NCBI RefSeq assembly: GCF_016807185.1
Contig: NZ_JAEVYN010000004.1
Location: 105,416 to 169,415 of the forward strand
Source: Leptolyngbya sp. Cla-17
GTDB taxonomy: Bacteria > Cyanobacteriota > Cyanobacteriia > Leptolyngbyales > Leptolyngbyaceae
Length of the DNA: 64,000 nucleotides
Direction: 5' to 3'
This document shows, in pieces, positions 8,499 to 18,635 of the stretch; position 1 is the stretch's first letter, and every line of letters starts with the position of its first letter. A program made the translations under genes and the position numbers. Under the pieces are notes generated by a model. It had not been told where the DNA came from. It saw nothing but the letters and a program-made list of their open reading frames with translations, and did not search any database.

Positions 8499-9548
8499 AT
8501 GCTAAAACAACGACTCAATGAAAATCTTCGCAGTGCTCTCAGTATCTGTCTATTATCAGTTTCGCTATTTGGGAGTTTGAGCGATCGCGCAACAGCTCAA
8601 ACATCCAATGAATTGACCCGCTTTTCAGATTGGTGTCAGCAGAAAGCAACCCTGAATCCTGAGGCTCGTCATACGGTTAACGTCCTGCTTAAGGAAGCAA
8701 AGACACAGGATTGCAAAAAGGCTGAGACAACCTTAACAGGCTTAACAGAACTGTTTCTGACCAGCGACCAGATTAAGGATTTGCAACCTCTAGCGACTCT
8801 GACGAATCTTAAAAAGCTAGATCTGACTAACAACCAAATTACCGATGTCCAACCCCTTTCTGCCCTGACTAACCTGCGATCGCTTTCTCTGGCTGTCAAC
8901 CAAATTACCGATGTCCAACCCCTTTCTACTCTCACTAACTTGCAAAGCCTGGATCTGATTGGCAATCAAGTTTCAAATTTAACAGGGCTATCCAATCTGA
9001 AAAATCTAGAGACGCTTGGGCTGGATCGCAATCAAGTTCATGATTTGAAGCCTCTTGCGACCCTGACAACTCTAAAGGAACTCTCCCTCAGTGACAATCA
9101 AATTGCCGATCTACAACCCCTATCGACTCTGCGTAACCTGGATGCTTTAGTTCTTAGCAGCAATCGGATTATCAGCGTGCAACCCCTATCAGCACTGACT
9201 AACTTGAAGCTACTGTGGTTGAGCAAGAATCAGGTTAGCGATGCAACCCCTCTCTCGACTCTCACAAACTTGACCTTTCTTGCCCTTGACCACAATCAAA
9301 TTGTCGAGGTTCAACCCCTCTCCACCCTCACTAAGCTTGATATGCTTTTCCTCCACAATAATCAAATTACTAATGTTGCTCCTCTTGCCACGCTGACAAA
9401 GCTAGGTATGCTTTTCTTGAACGGAAATCGGATTGAGCAGGTGCAACCCCTAGCGGCTTTAAAGCATCTCCAAGCACTGATACTGGTTGATAATTCGCTG
9501 CGCGATCGCACCTGTCCAGTACAACCCGCAAGTGTCTGTGCGTTCTAA
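8499..9548 (+). CDS. Internalin-like leucine-rich repeat protein
   Basis: 349 residues from ATG 8499 (GATGGAG upstream); an in-frame ATG at 8415 lies inside the tail of the preceding gene and is unlikely. Signal peptide about 10-32 ending RATAQ. Then an N-terminal cap (FSDWCQQKATLNPEARHTVN) and about twelve 22-residue repeats (LTNLKKLDLTNNQITDVQPL and variants). It ends with a short cap containing two cysteines (DRTCPVQPASVCAF). Presumably an exported protein-binding scaffold. The repeats are nearly identical at DNA level at 8836 and 8899, indicating recent expansion. Confidence 0.8.
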   Translation: MLKQRLNENLRSALSICLLSVSLFGSLSDRATAQTSNELTRFSDWCQQKATLNPEARHTVNVLLKEAKTQDCKKAETTLTGLTELFLTSDQIKDLQPLATLTNLKKLDLTNNQITDVQPLSALTNLRSLSLAVNQITDVQPLSTLTNLQSLDLIGNQVSNLTGLSNLKNLETLGLDRNQVHDLKPLATLTTLKELSLSDNQIADLQPLSTLRNLDALVLSSNRIISVQPLSALTNLKLLWLSKNQVSDATPLSTLTNLTFLALDHNQIVEVQPLSTLTKLDMLFLHNNQITNVAPLATLTKLGMLFLNGNRIEQVQPLAALKHLQALILVDNSLRDRTCPVQPASVCAF

Positions 9549-9593
9549 CCACAGTGCTCTGACGCACTTAACCCAAATTTCCCCTGGTGGTTT

Positions 9594-10784
9594 ATGAAAG
9601 CTGCGAAAACTGTCATCATTTCGATTGTTGGGGCTGGAGCGATGATCGCGGTAGTGCTGGGCATTATGTCTGGCATCAACTATCTGGGAGGACTCCTTTG
9701 GCGGGATGAAGCGCTGGTATGTCGGAAGGAGAGGCTGAACGCGCTGGCAGTGACGGCGGATGGCAACACCTTAATTGCTGGAGGGACACACATCAGACTG
9801 TGGGATATTGCTACAGGCAAAAAACTGTATGGCAGCACCACGGTCCGCTATGGAGCGGGAAAAATGGCTGGGCTGTCACCGGCTGTCGTTAGTGCCCTGG
9901 TCATTACCCCGGATCAGCGGTTGTTCATCAGTGCCGTCAGTTCATTAGGGGCGATCGGTAGCCAGGGAGTGCATGAAATTCAGGTTTGGGATTTGGCAAG
10001 GCATCAACCAATTCGCTTCTTCATCTTCAATGGACATCGCGATCGCGTGCGCTTTCTAGCGGTTAGCCCAGATAGCCAAACTCTAGTCAGTCAGGATGAT
10101 AGCGGTGTGATTCAGCTTCGGAACTTAGCAACAGGACAGGTGAAGAAAACCTGGAATACTGAGGTATCGCAACGGTTTCCTATTTTGATCAGTTCCGATG
10201 GCAAGGTGTTTACCAGTATGGGTAAGGATGGAACTGTAACCCTATGGGACATGGCAACGGGCAATGCGGTGAGCAAGCTAAAAGCTGATCCGAGCCATAC
10301 CCCGCTGGCAATCAGTGCGAACAATAAAACCTTGCTGACCCAGAATGCGGGAGATGTAAAGCGGTTTAGAGCAATTGCCACTGGAGCAGAATTAAAAACC
10401 TTGAAGGGGAGCTACATCGAATCTGCCTTCGCGGTTAGCCCTGATCGCAAGCAGGGGTTGATTACGATTGATGCTGGCATCAATCGCTATGACTTGGTTA
10501 CAGGTACAGAATTACAAACCTTCAACACTGACAAGTTCTACAACGCGATCGCAATTACCCCTGATGGTTCTTCATTCCTCACCCTAGACCCTGAAGACAA
10601 TTACACCTTGTGGAATTTAGCAACGGGGACAAGGATGCGACAGCTTGAAGGCAAAGCGGGTCGGGGAGATAAAGCGTTTGCTGGGGCTAAAATCTTGGTA
10701 AACGCTGCAAATCATACTAGCAATAGGATTACCCTGTGGGATTTGCAAACCGGAAAACGAATCCGAAAATTTTGCAATCAGTAA
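9594..10784 (+). CDS. Membrane-anchored WD40 protein 1
   Basis: 396 residues. An N-terminal transmembrane helix (IVGAGAMIAVVLGIMSGINY) is followed by a WD40-type propeller; segments such as LIAGGTHIRLWDIATGKKL and FTSMGKDGTVTLWDMATGN are typical. Blades in the second half are degenerate. It probably acts as an extracytoplasmic protein-interaction scaffold. Its location between leucine-rich repeat and DUF3592 genes, and the similar order of the next three genes, suggest block duplication. Confidence 0.75.
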   Translation: MKAAKTVIISIVGAGAMIAVVLGIMSGINYLGGLLWRDEALVCRKERLNALAVTADGNTLIAGGTHIRLWDIATGKKLYGSTTVRYGAGKMAGLSPAVVSALVITPDQRLFISAVSSLGAIGSQGVHEIQVWDLARHQPIRFFIFNGHRDRVRFLAVSPDSQTLVSQDDSGVIQLRNLATGQVKKTWNTEVSQRFPILISSDGKVFTSMGKDGTVTLWDMATGNAVSKLKADPSHTPLAISANNKTLLTQNAGDVKRFRAIATGAELKTLKGSYIESAFAVSPDRKQGLITIDAGINRYDLVTGTELQTFNTDKFYNAIAITPDGSSFLTLDPEDNYTLWNLATGTRMRQLEGKAGRGDKAFAGAKILVNAANHTSNRITLWDLQTGKRIRKFCNQ

Positions 10785-10878
10785 ATGACAGTTTTAAGAG
10801 TGCTACACCCTAAGTTCAACCAGACAGTTTGCCTTAAAGTCTATTGCAACACACTACTTTAGGAGTTAAACCAGCCCG

Positions 10879-11280
10879 ATGCAAGCCATTGATCGAGACA
10901 TGCAAAAATTGCTCGGTATTCTCTTTCCAATTCTTGGCGTTGTACTCCTACTGGGAGCGAGTATTGAAGCACTGATGACCCATCGCTTTATCACGCTGGC
11001 ATCCAGGGCAGAAGGTGAAGTCGTCCGGCTTGATGCAGGGGGTGCTCATCCAGTCATCCAATTTGCACCAGCCGGAAAAGCCGTCATTAAATTTTCGACC
11101 AGTGGGTATATCAACTACGCTGTCGGCGATCGAGTAGCAGTTTTGTACTTAGAGGATGCTCAAGACCCATCGATGACTTGGGCAAAAATCGACACACCAG
11201 GAGCTTTATGGTTTGAAGAAATTCATCTAGTGGGGCTAGGTGCAGCGATGCTGATAGCAGGCTTATACAATCGGCGGTAA
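10879..11280 (+). CDS. DUF3592-like membrane protein B
   Basis: 133 residues, paralogue of the 7175 product. Helix about 12-35, ASRAEGEVVRLD, VIQFAPAGKAVIKF, YAVGDRVAVLYLED, second helix near the C-terminus. AGGAGT precedes ATG. Role unknown. Confidence 0.7.
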   Translation: MQAIDRDMQKLLGILFPILGVVLLLGASIEALMTHRFITLASRAEGEVVRLDAGGAHPVIQFAPAGKAVIKFSTSGYINYAVGDRVAVLYLEDAQDPSMTWAKIDTPGALWFEEIHLVGLGAAMLIAGLYNRR

Positions 11281-11368
11281 TGTTCTAGATGTCTGGAGAG
11301 GAGAACTATGCGGGTGTAACCCGCTTTCTTCGAGGATGTGCCCAGGTATGCATGGTAGTAGGTTAGTC

Positions 11369-11821
11369 ATGAAAATATGGATCGTGCCATTGCTGGCGAT
11401 CGCCGCTTTGACGGTTACTATCGTATCGGTAAAAGCCGAGCGTAACCCCTATGGCAAGATACTAACGGATTTGTGGGCTGAAGGTTCACGATTAGAAAAA
11501 CAGCGCGATTTTGCAGGGGCACAACGCCTCTATGAAAAAGCGTTGCAGCAGTCTCAGACGTTGCCAGATTCGCTAGTGAAACGTTGTGCGATCGCCATTT
11601 CCCGCGTTGAACTTGAATCCATGATTGCTGCTCAAACTTATATCCGTGAGCATGGGAATGATCCTAAGCTTAGGGAAGGAATAGAGATCACAATAATCCA
11701 GCAATCCTATGCTTCTTGGGAGAAGATCGGTCGAGAGCTAAAGCTGCTTTCAACGGACTGCCCATCAAGCCATTGCTTCAGTTCCATTACCCAGTTTTCA
11801 TTGCTTTATTATGGTGCTTAA
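11369..11821 (+). CDS. Secreted TPR-like protein
   Basis: 150 residues starting MKIWIVPLLAIAALTVTIVS (signal peptide). The start at 11369 is preferred over an upstream in-frame ATG at 11336 because the signal sequence then begins at residue 1. LEKQRDFAGAQRLYEKALQQ resembles one tetratricopeptide repeat; four cysteines lie in the mature part. Its end overlaps the next start (11811), so the two are probably co-translated. Confidence 0.6.
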   Translation: MKIWIVPLLAIAALTVTIVSVKAERNPYGKILTDLWAEGSRLEKQRDFAGAQRLYEKALQQSQTLPDSLVKRCAIAISRVELESMIAAQTYIREHGNDPKLREGIEITIIQQSYASWEKIGRELKLLSTDCPSSHCFSSITQFSLLYYGA

Positions 11822-12929
11822 GTCCCTTCACTCAAAATCTTTTGCTAGTGTTTTGAAATTGGTAAACCTTGTTCACTTGCCTTACTTACTTGTAGCTGCT
11901 GTTACCTTAACCTGTGGGCAGCCCATCGCCCTAACCCAACCTAAACCTGTCACTCCCGCTGCTAAAGCTGCCCACTGCGCTAATCGTAGCTATGCGATGT
12001 TCCTCAATTCCCTGGCGATCAGCCCCGATGGTAAAACCGCCTTCAGCAGCATTTTTGACTCTGCTATTTACCGGTGGGATCTCACCACCAACAAACCAGG
12101 TCAAATCCTAGCCAACCATCAGGAAATGGTCTATGCATTGACCTTGAGCCAGGATGGTAGCCGCTTAGTCAGCGGAGGAAGTGATGGGGTGATTCGGGTT
12201 TGGCAGGCGGCGGATGGCAAGTTACTCCAGACAATGCCAGCATCTGACATCGTTTATGCTCTGAAAATCAGCCCCGATGGCAAAACCTTGGTCAGCGGCG
12301 ACAGCAATAAAGACATTAAGATCTGGCAAATAGAAACGGGAAAACTGGTACGAACGCTGCGGGGGCACGATCGAGAAGTCATGTCTCTAGCCTTTACCCC
12401 TGATGGCAAAACCCTAGCCAGTGGTTCCTTTGAGACCGTTAAGCTGTGGGATATGGCGACCGGTCGCAACCTGCGGACACTAACCTGGCGCGATCGTCGG
12501 ATCAGCAGCGGGTTTGCGCTGGTTGCCATCACCCCTGATGGCAAAACAGTCATTGCCGGGTCTTCTTTGACCCAGCTTGGGGCTGGACAAAACGCAATTT
12601 ACAGTTGGGAGTTGGCAACCGGTAAGCCTCGCACTAATCTAGCTCCCCAACTCGATAATTGGGTCTATGGCATCGCCATCACGCCCAATGGCAAGACCTT
12701 GGTAACTGGCAATTTTGGCATCACCACTTGGGATTTAACCACGGGTAAGATTACCTATCAACAACGTACTAGTCCTGCCGGGGAGGACGATCTGGTGAGT
12801 TTGGCGATGGCGGCTGATGGCAAAACCCTATTGTTGGCGACGCAACGTAAAGGGCTTAGGCTCTGGGATTTAACGAGCCGCAAGGTAACACGGGTGCTGT
12901 TGGACAACTGTCCAGAACCCAAGTTTTGA
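11811..12929 (+). CDS. Secreted WD40 protein 2
   Basis: 372 residues. A signal-like hydrophobic segment (about 18-38) precedes a propeller with six to seven blades (SGGSDGVIRVWQAADGKLL, SGSFETVKLWDMATGR, TGNFGITTWDLTTGK). One cysteine after the signal (HCANRS) and one near the C-terminus (DNCPEP) could clamp the ring. Overlaps the preceding gene by 11 bp. Confidence 0.78.
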   Translation: MVLKSLHSKSFASVLKLVNLVHLPYLLVAAVTLTCGQPIALTQPKPVTPAAKAAHCANRSYAMFLNSLAISPDGKTAFSSIFDSAIYRWDLTTNKPGQILANHQEMVYALTLSQDGSRLVSGGSDGVIRVWQAADGKLLQTMPASDIVYALKISPDGKTLVSGDSNKDIKIWQIETGKLVRTLRGHDREVMSLAFTPDGKTLASGSFETVKLWDMATGRNLRTLTWRDRRISSGFALVAITPDGKTVIAGSSLTQLGAGQNAIYSWELATGKPRTNLAPQLDNWVYGIAITPNGKTLVTGNFGITTWDLTTGKITYQQRTSPAGEDDLVSLAMAADGKTLLLATQRKGLRLWDLTSRKVTRVLLDNCPEPKF

Positions 12930-13100
12930 TCCCATGAACTCCCTCGCCTAGTCCTGCAGTCAAGGCTCTTGTGGCAGTCCTAAATGAGTTGTGAATCGGC
13001 ACAAACGTCAATTCGATCAACTATCAATTCACCCTAACCGTCTTCGACATGATGGAGTTTAAGTGATTTACTACAGTTCAACGTCACTCAGTTCGCTCAA

Positions 13101-13469
13101 ATGATTAAGAAGATGTTCATAATTTCCTTTTTTTCATTGCTTATTGTGGGATCAATCATCTACATAGATATCACAAAGACTCGATTTGATTCATCTACGT
13201 GGAAACAAACTAATCAGTTGAACCAAGCTTCCTACCCGCGACTGGAAATGGCAGATGATTTGATTCACGATCGCACGTTGTATGGCAAAACGAAAGCGGA
13301 GGTTATCGAACTATTGGGAAAACCATCGAATGATGGCTACTTCAAAACCTATGACTTAGTGTACTGGCTGGGTCCTTCAAGAGGTGGGTTCAGCGTGGAT
13401 TCAGAATGGCTTTTGATCCAATTGAATGATTCAGGGCGAGTCAGCAAGTATGAGTTAGGACGTGACTAA
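13101..13469 (+). CDS. Small membrane-anchored protein with BamE/SmpA-like segment
   Basis: 122 residues with an N-terminal hydrophobic anchor (MFIISFFSLLIVGSIIYID). The segment YGKTKAEVIELLGKPSNDG, followed by a Tyr/Trp-rich strand and LLIQLNDSGRVSKYEL, is the pattern of small BamE-fold proteins. Its end overlaps the end of the convergent acyl-CoA synthetase gene by 4 bp. Function not known. Confidence 0.6.
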   Translation: MIKKMFIISFFSLLIVGSIIYIDITKTRFDSSTWKQTNQLNQASYPRLEMADDLIHDRTLYGKTKAEVIELLGKPSNDGYFKTYDLVYWLGPSRGGFSVDSEWLLIQLNDSGRVSKYELGRD

Positions 13470-15016
13470 AAGGAGCCGGAGTCTCGTAATGCTTTCTTAT
13501 CGGGTTTGCCCAGAGCCGTGTAGGGTAGATCGGTACGGAACTCGATCAGCGCAGGCATCTGATAGCGGGCAACACGCGGTTTCAACCAGTCGCGCAACAT
13601 AACTTCGTTCAGCTCCGTGTGCGGCTTTTTGATCACCACTGCTTGTAAGCGCTGACCAAATTCTGCGTCAGGAATGCCAAAAACCACCGCAGAGTCCACA
13701 TCAGGGTGTTGCATGAGCATGTTTTCCAGGTCGATCGGGTAAACATTCTCACCTCCAGACACAATCATGTCATCCACTCGACCACAGAGAAAGATATCCC
13801 CCTCCGCATCTTGATAGGCGAGATCCCCTGTTTCGATCCAGCGTTTTCGATCAGTAGACCAGGCACTGCGAATACACAGGCGACCAATGCTGCGATCTCC
13901 GTCCTCCTGCTCTCTATCACTTACAATCCTGACGTTCACTCCCCAGACGGGCTGCCCGATCGAGGCAGGCTTTCGACTTAGCAGTGCCGGTGTTCCCAGG
14001 ATACAAAACCCAGCCTCTGAGGTGCCATACAAATTGAAGAGACTCCGCTCCGACTGAACCAACGTGTCTTGAACCAGCGACGGACTCAACGCAGCGCCGC
14101 CAGAAAGGATGCGCTGTAAGGACGATAACGAACTTGAATTGTGCTTCAGCATTCGCTGCAACATCAACGGCACCAGTGTGACGACTTCGATTTGATGGGT
14201 GGCAATAAGAGCACAAGCCTGTGCTGCCTCGAACCGACGAGTGACATACAGTTCACCCCCAAGCACCATTCCAATCAGCAAGGCAGCTAAACCAAAGCCA
14301 TGATAGATGGGCGTGGCAATGTAGAGCGATCGATAGTCGTCTAAGTTCACTTGCTTTAGCAGGGCGATAAACGGCGGCAGAAAGTTCAAGACTGAGGGTT
14401 TACGGCTCGCAGGCTTGGGTTGCCCGGTGGTGCCACCCGTCATCACGACAATGTTGCCAGTTTTGACCGTTTTTAGCGGGCTGTTCGTTAATCGAGGGAT
14501 GGACGACAGTTGGTCGATAGAAGGGGCAGTGACATGGTAAGCCGGGAGCGCCCGACGCTGTTGCAAAGCGGCTTCAAGCCAGGGAGAGACGGGCTGCTCG
14601 TCCTGCCAGTCAAAAATGAAAAAGTCGATCGCTAACCGTTCGGTCAATGCTTGCATCTGGTGACTGCTCAGTTCTGGGTTCAGCAGAAACAGGTTTGCGC
14701 CTAAACGCGAGACGGCAAAGATGGCTTTAATCCCAGCGGCATGGTTGCGGCAGGCGATCGCGACTTTTTGCTGGCGCTGAATGCCATAGTCTCGCTGTAA
14801 GGTCAGTGCTAACGATTCAGCCTGTTGCCAGAGTTGGCGGTAACTGAAGCGATCGCGGTCGTCAGTTACCGCCAGACGGTGAGGATGTAATTGAGACACC
14901 AGGCGTAACAGTGCCATCAGATTGACCCCTGTGGTGACTAACGCAACTAAGAGATGGAACAATCCAGTGGGGGTCAGCAACTGGGCACGATATAGCTTGC
15001 GGATCAGCCTTACCAT
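13466..15016 (-). CDS. Acyl-CoA synthetase / AMP-forming ligase
   Basis: 516 residues of the adenylate-forming superfamily, activating a carboxylic acid as acyl-AMP and then acyl-CoA. Visible motifs: MTGGTTGQPKP (phosphate-binding loop, about 190), YGTSEAG, TGDLAYQDAEGDIFLCGR, DDMIVSGGENVYP, and the C-terminal lysine region LPYTALGKPDKKALR. It lies 7 bp downstream of a short-chain dehydrogenase on the same strand, suggesting a two-gene lipid-modification operon. Substrate not predictable. Confidence 0.85.
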   Translation of the reverse strand: MVRLIRKLYRAQLLTPTGLFHLLVALVTTGVNLMALLRLVSQLHPHRLAVTDDRDRFSYRQLWQQAESLALTLQRDYGIQRQQKVAIACRNHAAGIKAIFAVSRLGANLFLLNPELSSHQMQALTERLAIDFFIFDWQDEQPVSPWLEAALQQRRALPAYHVTAPSIDQLSSIPRLTNSPLKTVKTGNIVVMTGGTTGQPKPASRKPSVLNFLPPFIALLKQVNLDDYRSLYIATPIYHGFGLAALLIGMVLGGELYVTRRFEAAQACALIATHQIEVVTLVPLMLQRMLKHNSSSLSSLQRILSGGAALSPSLVQDTLVQSERSLFNLYGTSEAGFCILGTPALLSRKPASIGQPVWGVNVRIVSDREQEDGDRSIGRLCIRSAWSTDRKRWIETGDLAYQDAEGDIFLCGRVDDMIVSGGENVYPIDLENMLMQHPDVDSAVVFGIPDAEFGQRLQAVVIKKPHTELNEVMLRDWLKPRVARYQMPALIEFRTDLPYTALGKPDKKALRDSGSF

Positions 15017-15023
15017 AGCCCTC

Positions 15024-15848
15024 CTACCGATTTCGTCTTAAGTAATGGCTCATCGCGACCTCCCACCATCCACGCCCCAGCACAGAAGCCATTTGCCCCA
15101 GCATCAACCACCAGGGAGCATAGGTGCGTTTACGAGAGAGCATTGCTTTACAGATCAATTGCGCCACCTGTTCCGGCTGCATTGCGGGCAGGTGCTGGTA
15201 TGCCTGAGTCGGCTCAATCATTCTAGTCCGCACTAGGGGAAGATAAATAGAGGTTGTTCTGACCCCGCGAACATTCAATTCTGGGCTGACACACCGAAAC
15301 CATTGATCGAAGGCGGTTTTTGATGCTTGATAAGCTGCCCATTTAGGTGCCGGAATGAGCAACACGTTCACGGCAGAGATATTGATCACCTGCCCTCGAC
15401 GAGCCACCAAGCTGGGAATCAGCCCCAACATTAGTTGCACCGGCGCAAAATAATTCAAATTCATGGTGCGAGTAAAATCATGGGGGCGATCGAGCGAGTC
15501 AAAAATGGAGCGGCGAATCGACTTCCCAGCATTGCTGACGAATATATCAATCCCTCCAGAGCATTGTTGTAAGTGGGCGAGGAGCGCTTGCACCGCTACT
15601 GTATCCCTCAGATCACAAGGGAAAATGTTAGCTCGTCCTCCTTTAGCTTCTACTCGTTGTTTCACGTCTATGAGTTTTGCTTCGGTACGGGCTACCAGCA
15701 GCAAATGAGCCTGGGTCTCTGCCAATTTTTCTGCCAAACACTCGCCAATACCATAACTTGCTCCCGTAATCAGGATGGTTTTTCCAGCTAAATCGTGTTG
15801 AAGCTGAGTGTCACTAAAATCTAAAAATGGAAAAAAAAGGAGTCTCAT
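15024..15848 (-). CDS. Short-chain dehydrogenase/reductase
   Basis: 274 residues. Rossmann motif TGASYGIG, NAGK strand end and YQASK active site (Tyr/Lys) identify a classical SDR; IPAPKWAAYQASK is the catalytic segment. First gene of the pair with the acyl-CoA synthetase, so it probably acts on a fatty-acyl or polyketide-like intermediate. Confidence 0.85.
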   Translation of the reverse strand: MRLLFFPFLDFSDTQLQHDLAGKTILITGASYGIGECLAEKLAETQAHLLLVARTEAKLIDVKQRVEAKGGRANIFPCDLRDTVAVQALLAHLQQCSGGIDIFVSNAGKSIRRSIFDSLDRPHDFTRTMNLNYFAPVQLMLGLIPSLVARRGQVINISAVNVLLIPAPKWAAYQASKTAFDQWFRCVSPELNVRGVRTTSIYLPLVRTRMIEPTQAYQHLPAMQPEQVAQLICKAMLSRKRTYAPWWLMLGQMASVLGRGWWEVAMSHYLRRNR

Positions 15849-15905
15849 GAAGAATGCTCATACGGCATTAAAGTAGTCATCGTTTACTTTAAAGTTGTCA
15901 GTAAG

Positions 15906-16613
15906 ATGCAGAAGAATGTACCATTCGATTCATTTCAAACAAGATTAAGAACAATGAAGAACTACCCGCAGGTACTTCGACAAGTTGGAATAATTTGGAT
16001 CGGATTTGGCATAACAGACATTTTTTATCTTCTGTACTCTGTCGTGAATGGCAAGAGCTATTTTCTAGGATGGTATGTACTGGCGATCGCCGTCGGCGTT
16101 CTGCTATTTAGGGAAAACTTAAAGGTTGCCTGTTGGACAGGAGATGCCGCCGCATTTTTGCTGGTTGGTATTTTTGGATTTCTTCTAACCAGCTTATTGA
16201 TGAGACCGTTGGAGTTGTGGAAGGTTCACCTCCAACTTTATCCAATCCACGTTATCTATTTTTTGGTTTTTCACATCTGCTTAATGGTTGGCTTGAGTTG
16301 GACTCATCAGCAACTGCGTAACCGAGTCGTTTTGCAGGCTTGTGCTGCGGCTGGAATGAAAACAAAGTTTCCTAAAATAGCCTTTGGTCTATTTGTTGGC
16401 TTTATTGTTTCTTTCACGTTTTTAACGCACTCGGTACTGAATGGAACAGATGCAGCAGAAGCAAAACGGTTAGCCCAAATTCAACTAGGAGAGCAATACG
16501 CCTATCATGTCACTGGACTACAGTGGTCTGGTGATCAAGTGTCTGCCAAGGTCACAGCCTATTCAAACAATGAGATTCGTTTCACGAAAGTTAACTGGAG
16601 CAGAAAAAGCTAA
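15906..16613 (+). CDS. Multi-pass membrane protein of unknown function
   Basis: 235 residues with about five hydrophobic segments and a soluble C-terminal tail (AKRLAQIQLGEQYAYHVTGL...) that vaguely recalls Coa1-type domains. ATG 15954 (MKNYPQVLRQ) is an alternative start. Divergent from the SDR gene; its end overlaps the convergent 16610 gene. Confidence 0.6.
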   Translation: MQKNVPFDSFQTRLRTMKNYPQVLRQVGIIWIGFGITDIFYLLYSVVNGKSYFLGWYVLAIAVGVLLFRENLKVACWTGDAAAFLLVGIFGFLLTSLLMRPLELWKVHLQLYPIHVIYFLVFHICLMVGLSWTHQQLRNRVVLQACAAAGMKTKFPKIAFGLFVGFIVSFTFLTHSVLNGTDAAEAKRLAQIQLGEQYAYHVTGLQWSGDQVSAKVTAYSNNEIRFTKVNWSRKS

Positions 16614-17749
16614 GGGTAGCACGCCTCGTATCCCCAAGGTGGTTTAGAATTGCGTGATTGCCCAAGGTCATAGGCTTCATAACAAGCAAACTCTTGCACT
16701 TTATTGTTGACTAAGCCGTAGGTGACATCGCCCTCAGGCTTGGCTGAAAATGCCACCATACTAATGGTTGGGCAACTTGTGATAATAGCTGAACTCACTC
16801 GTTCCATCAGTTTAGATGAAGCCAGGATATCATACCCTCCACTGCCATCCATGAAAAACTTGTACCCATCGGGGCGACTCGTCGGATTGTCAGGATAGTA
16901 TGCGCTGACCTTCGTAGGGGTCAGGTGAAGCGAATTCAGGTTTTTGACATTAAGGAGTGTACTATGGGCAGTGATTAATGCCTGGTTACAACTTAATTCT
17001 TGATCAGACATTGGATTTGCCCAGCCAAGCGGCGTACACATCCCACGCGATCCCGGCATCGTGGATTGGCACCAGTAATAGCCCTCACCAAATACAACTC
17101 CGTCTTTAACGTATTTGAGTCGGGAAACGGGTCTCCACTCGGTCTGCCCATTTTCATCGGCATAGTAGTATTGATTTCCTTTAACAAACAACGACATCCC
17201 AGCACCTCCAATCCAATATTTGCCGCTGTTGATTTTACTGACGGCATTGGATGGTTGAGCTTGGCAGCGATCGAAAATCCATAGCACATCCCCAATTAAG
17301 GGTGGGGTTTCAGTGCCCCTGCGTTGATAGTAGTCATGGCTGCCTAATTGGGCAATAACGGCATACTCAGGAGCCTCTTTTTCCTCTCCTAACCAAAGCG
17401 GTGTTGCAGATTTCAAAGCTTGGTTAAAAAATGTGATCCAGAAGCTTTTGTTCTGGTTTGAGTGACTTTTGGATAGTTCATTGAGCCAAACTGACCCATA
17501 CCCGCTCGATTGATTGACTGTAAACTGATAGAGCGATCGATGTTGGGAATGATGCATCACAGCCGTTGCATAGTAGGGAGTATTAGGCGGGGGTGCGTCG
17601 AAAACTAATTCAAAGCCCTTGCCATCTCCATCTCGATAAACACTGCTCGCAATGGGGCACACTTTTGCTGGGGCTGCTTCTGCTAGAGATGGCATAGACA
17701 GCGCAACAATAAACAGCATCAATCCAGCCAAGTTCTTAGTCTTCATCAA
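16610..17749 (-). CDS. Secreted protein of unknown function
   Basis: 379 residues with a signal peptide (LAGLMLFIVALSMPSLAEA, cut before APAKV). The mature part is rich in Tyr, Ser and Gly, with eight or more cysteines, consistent with an extracytoplasmic disulphide-bonded protein. I do not recognise a domain. Same strand as the next three membrane or secreted genes. Confidence 0.6.
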   Translation of the reverse strand: MMKTKNLAGLMLFIVALSMPSLAEAAPAKVCPIASSVYRDGDGKGFELVFDAPPPNTPYYATAVMHHSQHRSLYQFTVNQSSGYGSVWLNELSKSHSNQNKSFWITFFNQALKSATPLWLGEEKEAPEYAVIAQLGSHDYYQRRGTETPPLIGDVLWIFDRCQAQPSNAVSKINSGKYWIGGAGMSLFVKGNQYYYADENGQTEWRPVSRLKYVKDGVVFGEGYYWCQSTMPGSRGMCTPLGWANPMSDQELSCNQALITAHSTLLNVKNLNSLHLTPTKVSAYYPDNPTSRPDGYKFFMDGSGGYDILASSKLMERVSSAIITSCPTISMVAFSAKPEGDVTYGLVNNKVQEFACYEAYDLGQSRNSKPPWGYEACYP

Positions 17750-17811
17750 CTGCCACCATACCTCATCAGTTAATCTTGATTAAGTCTTTAAAGAGGATTA
17801 GATTAGAGTCT

Positions 17812-18591
17812 TTACCAATTTTGAGTTGGCAGAGAGACCGTTTTGATCAAGCGATCGCTGGCTCGCACACAACATTTTTCTTTAGTTCTCAACCAGGAGC
17901 TTCCGTCGGGCAGTTCGACCAGATTTCGACCATCTAGCATTTCTCGACCTAACTTACTAATGATTTGCCCTTTCCGGTAGGAATACTTCACAACTCCATT
18001 CGGTTGATCTCGACAGTTCAGCATCCCATCGGCAGAAACAACTTGCCATTGCGTCCAGGTATAAATCCCTGATTCACCCAAAAACGTGTTGCTGTTGGCG
18101 TTGGTAAAGTCCCCCCGATTGTTAGCTTTAGGTAAAGCTTCTAGCAGGTTTAGCTGGAATTTTTGTCCTTTCAGAACTTTACAATCCTGATTATGAGGAT
18201 GAATGAAATTCACCGACTCGCGAGTGACAATCCAGTTCACCTGAGCAACCATCGGTAGTCCTGCTTGAGGATTAGGACGACGAATGCTGATACGCCCCGT
18301 ACAGGTATCACTGAACATCCCTGATAAATAGGTGTAAGTCTTGTCGCGACGAATACTGGTGATATTCAACTGCCCTCGAATGGGCTTACCATTTTCCATC
18401 GTTTCGTATACGCTATAAAACTGTCCCTTACCAGTCATTTCAACAACAGCGATCGTGGTCACTCTATTGCTATAAGTGGTATGAATCCATTTCTCAGTCG
18501 GCTCGGCTGCACCCTCGATCGCAGACACCAACAGCATTTTGAGTGAGGACAAAAGGAAAACAGCGATCGAAGCTTGAGCATGCTGATACAT
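17812..18591 (-). CDS. Secreted protein with SH3-like C-terminal segment
   Basis: About 259 residues from ATG 18591 (AAGAAG upstream), which puts a hydrophobic signal (ASIAVFLLSSLKMLLVSAIE) at the N-terminus; the in-frame ATG at 18627 gives a longer charged start. The C-terminal part (DGMLNCRDQPNGVVKYSYRK ... GRNLVELPDGSSWLRT) resembles bacterial SH3-type domains found on exported proteins. Confidence 0.6.
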   Translation of the reverse strand: MYQHAQASIAVFLLSSLKMLLVSAIEGAAEPTEKWIHTTYSNRVTTIAVVEMTGKGQFYSVYETMENGKPIRGQLNITSIRRDKTYTYLSGMFSDTCTGRISIRRPNPQAGLPMVAQVNWIVTRESVNFIHPHNQDCKVLKGQKFQLNLLEALPKANNRGDFTNANSNTFLGESGIYTWTQWQVVSADGMLNCRDQPNGVVKYSYRKGQIISKLGREMLDGRNLVELPDGSSWLRTKEKCCVRASDRLIKTVSLPTQNW

Positions 18592-18635
18592 AATCACTTC
18601 TTGACCTGTACGACTACAGCTTGACAAAAATTGGA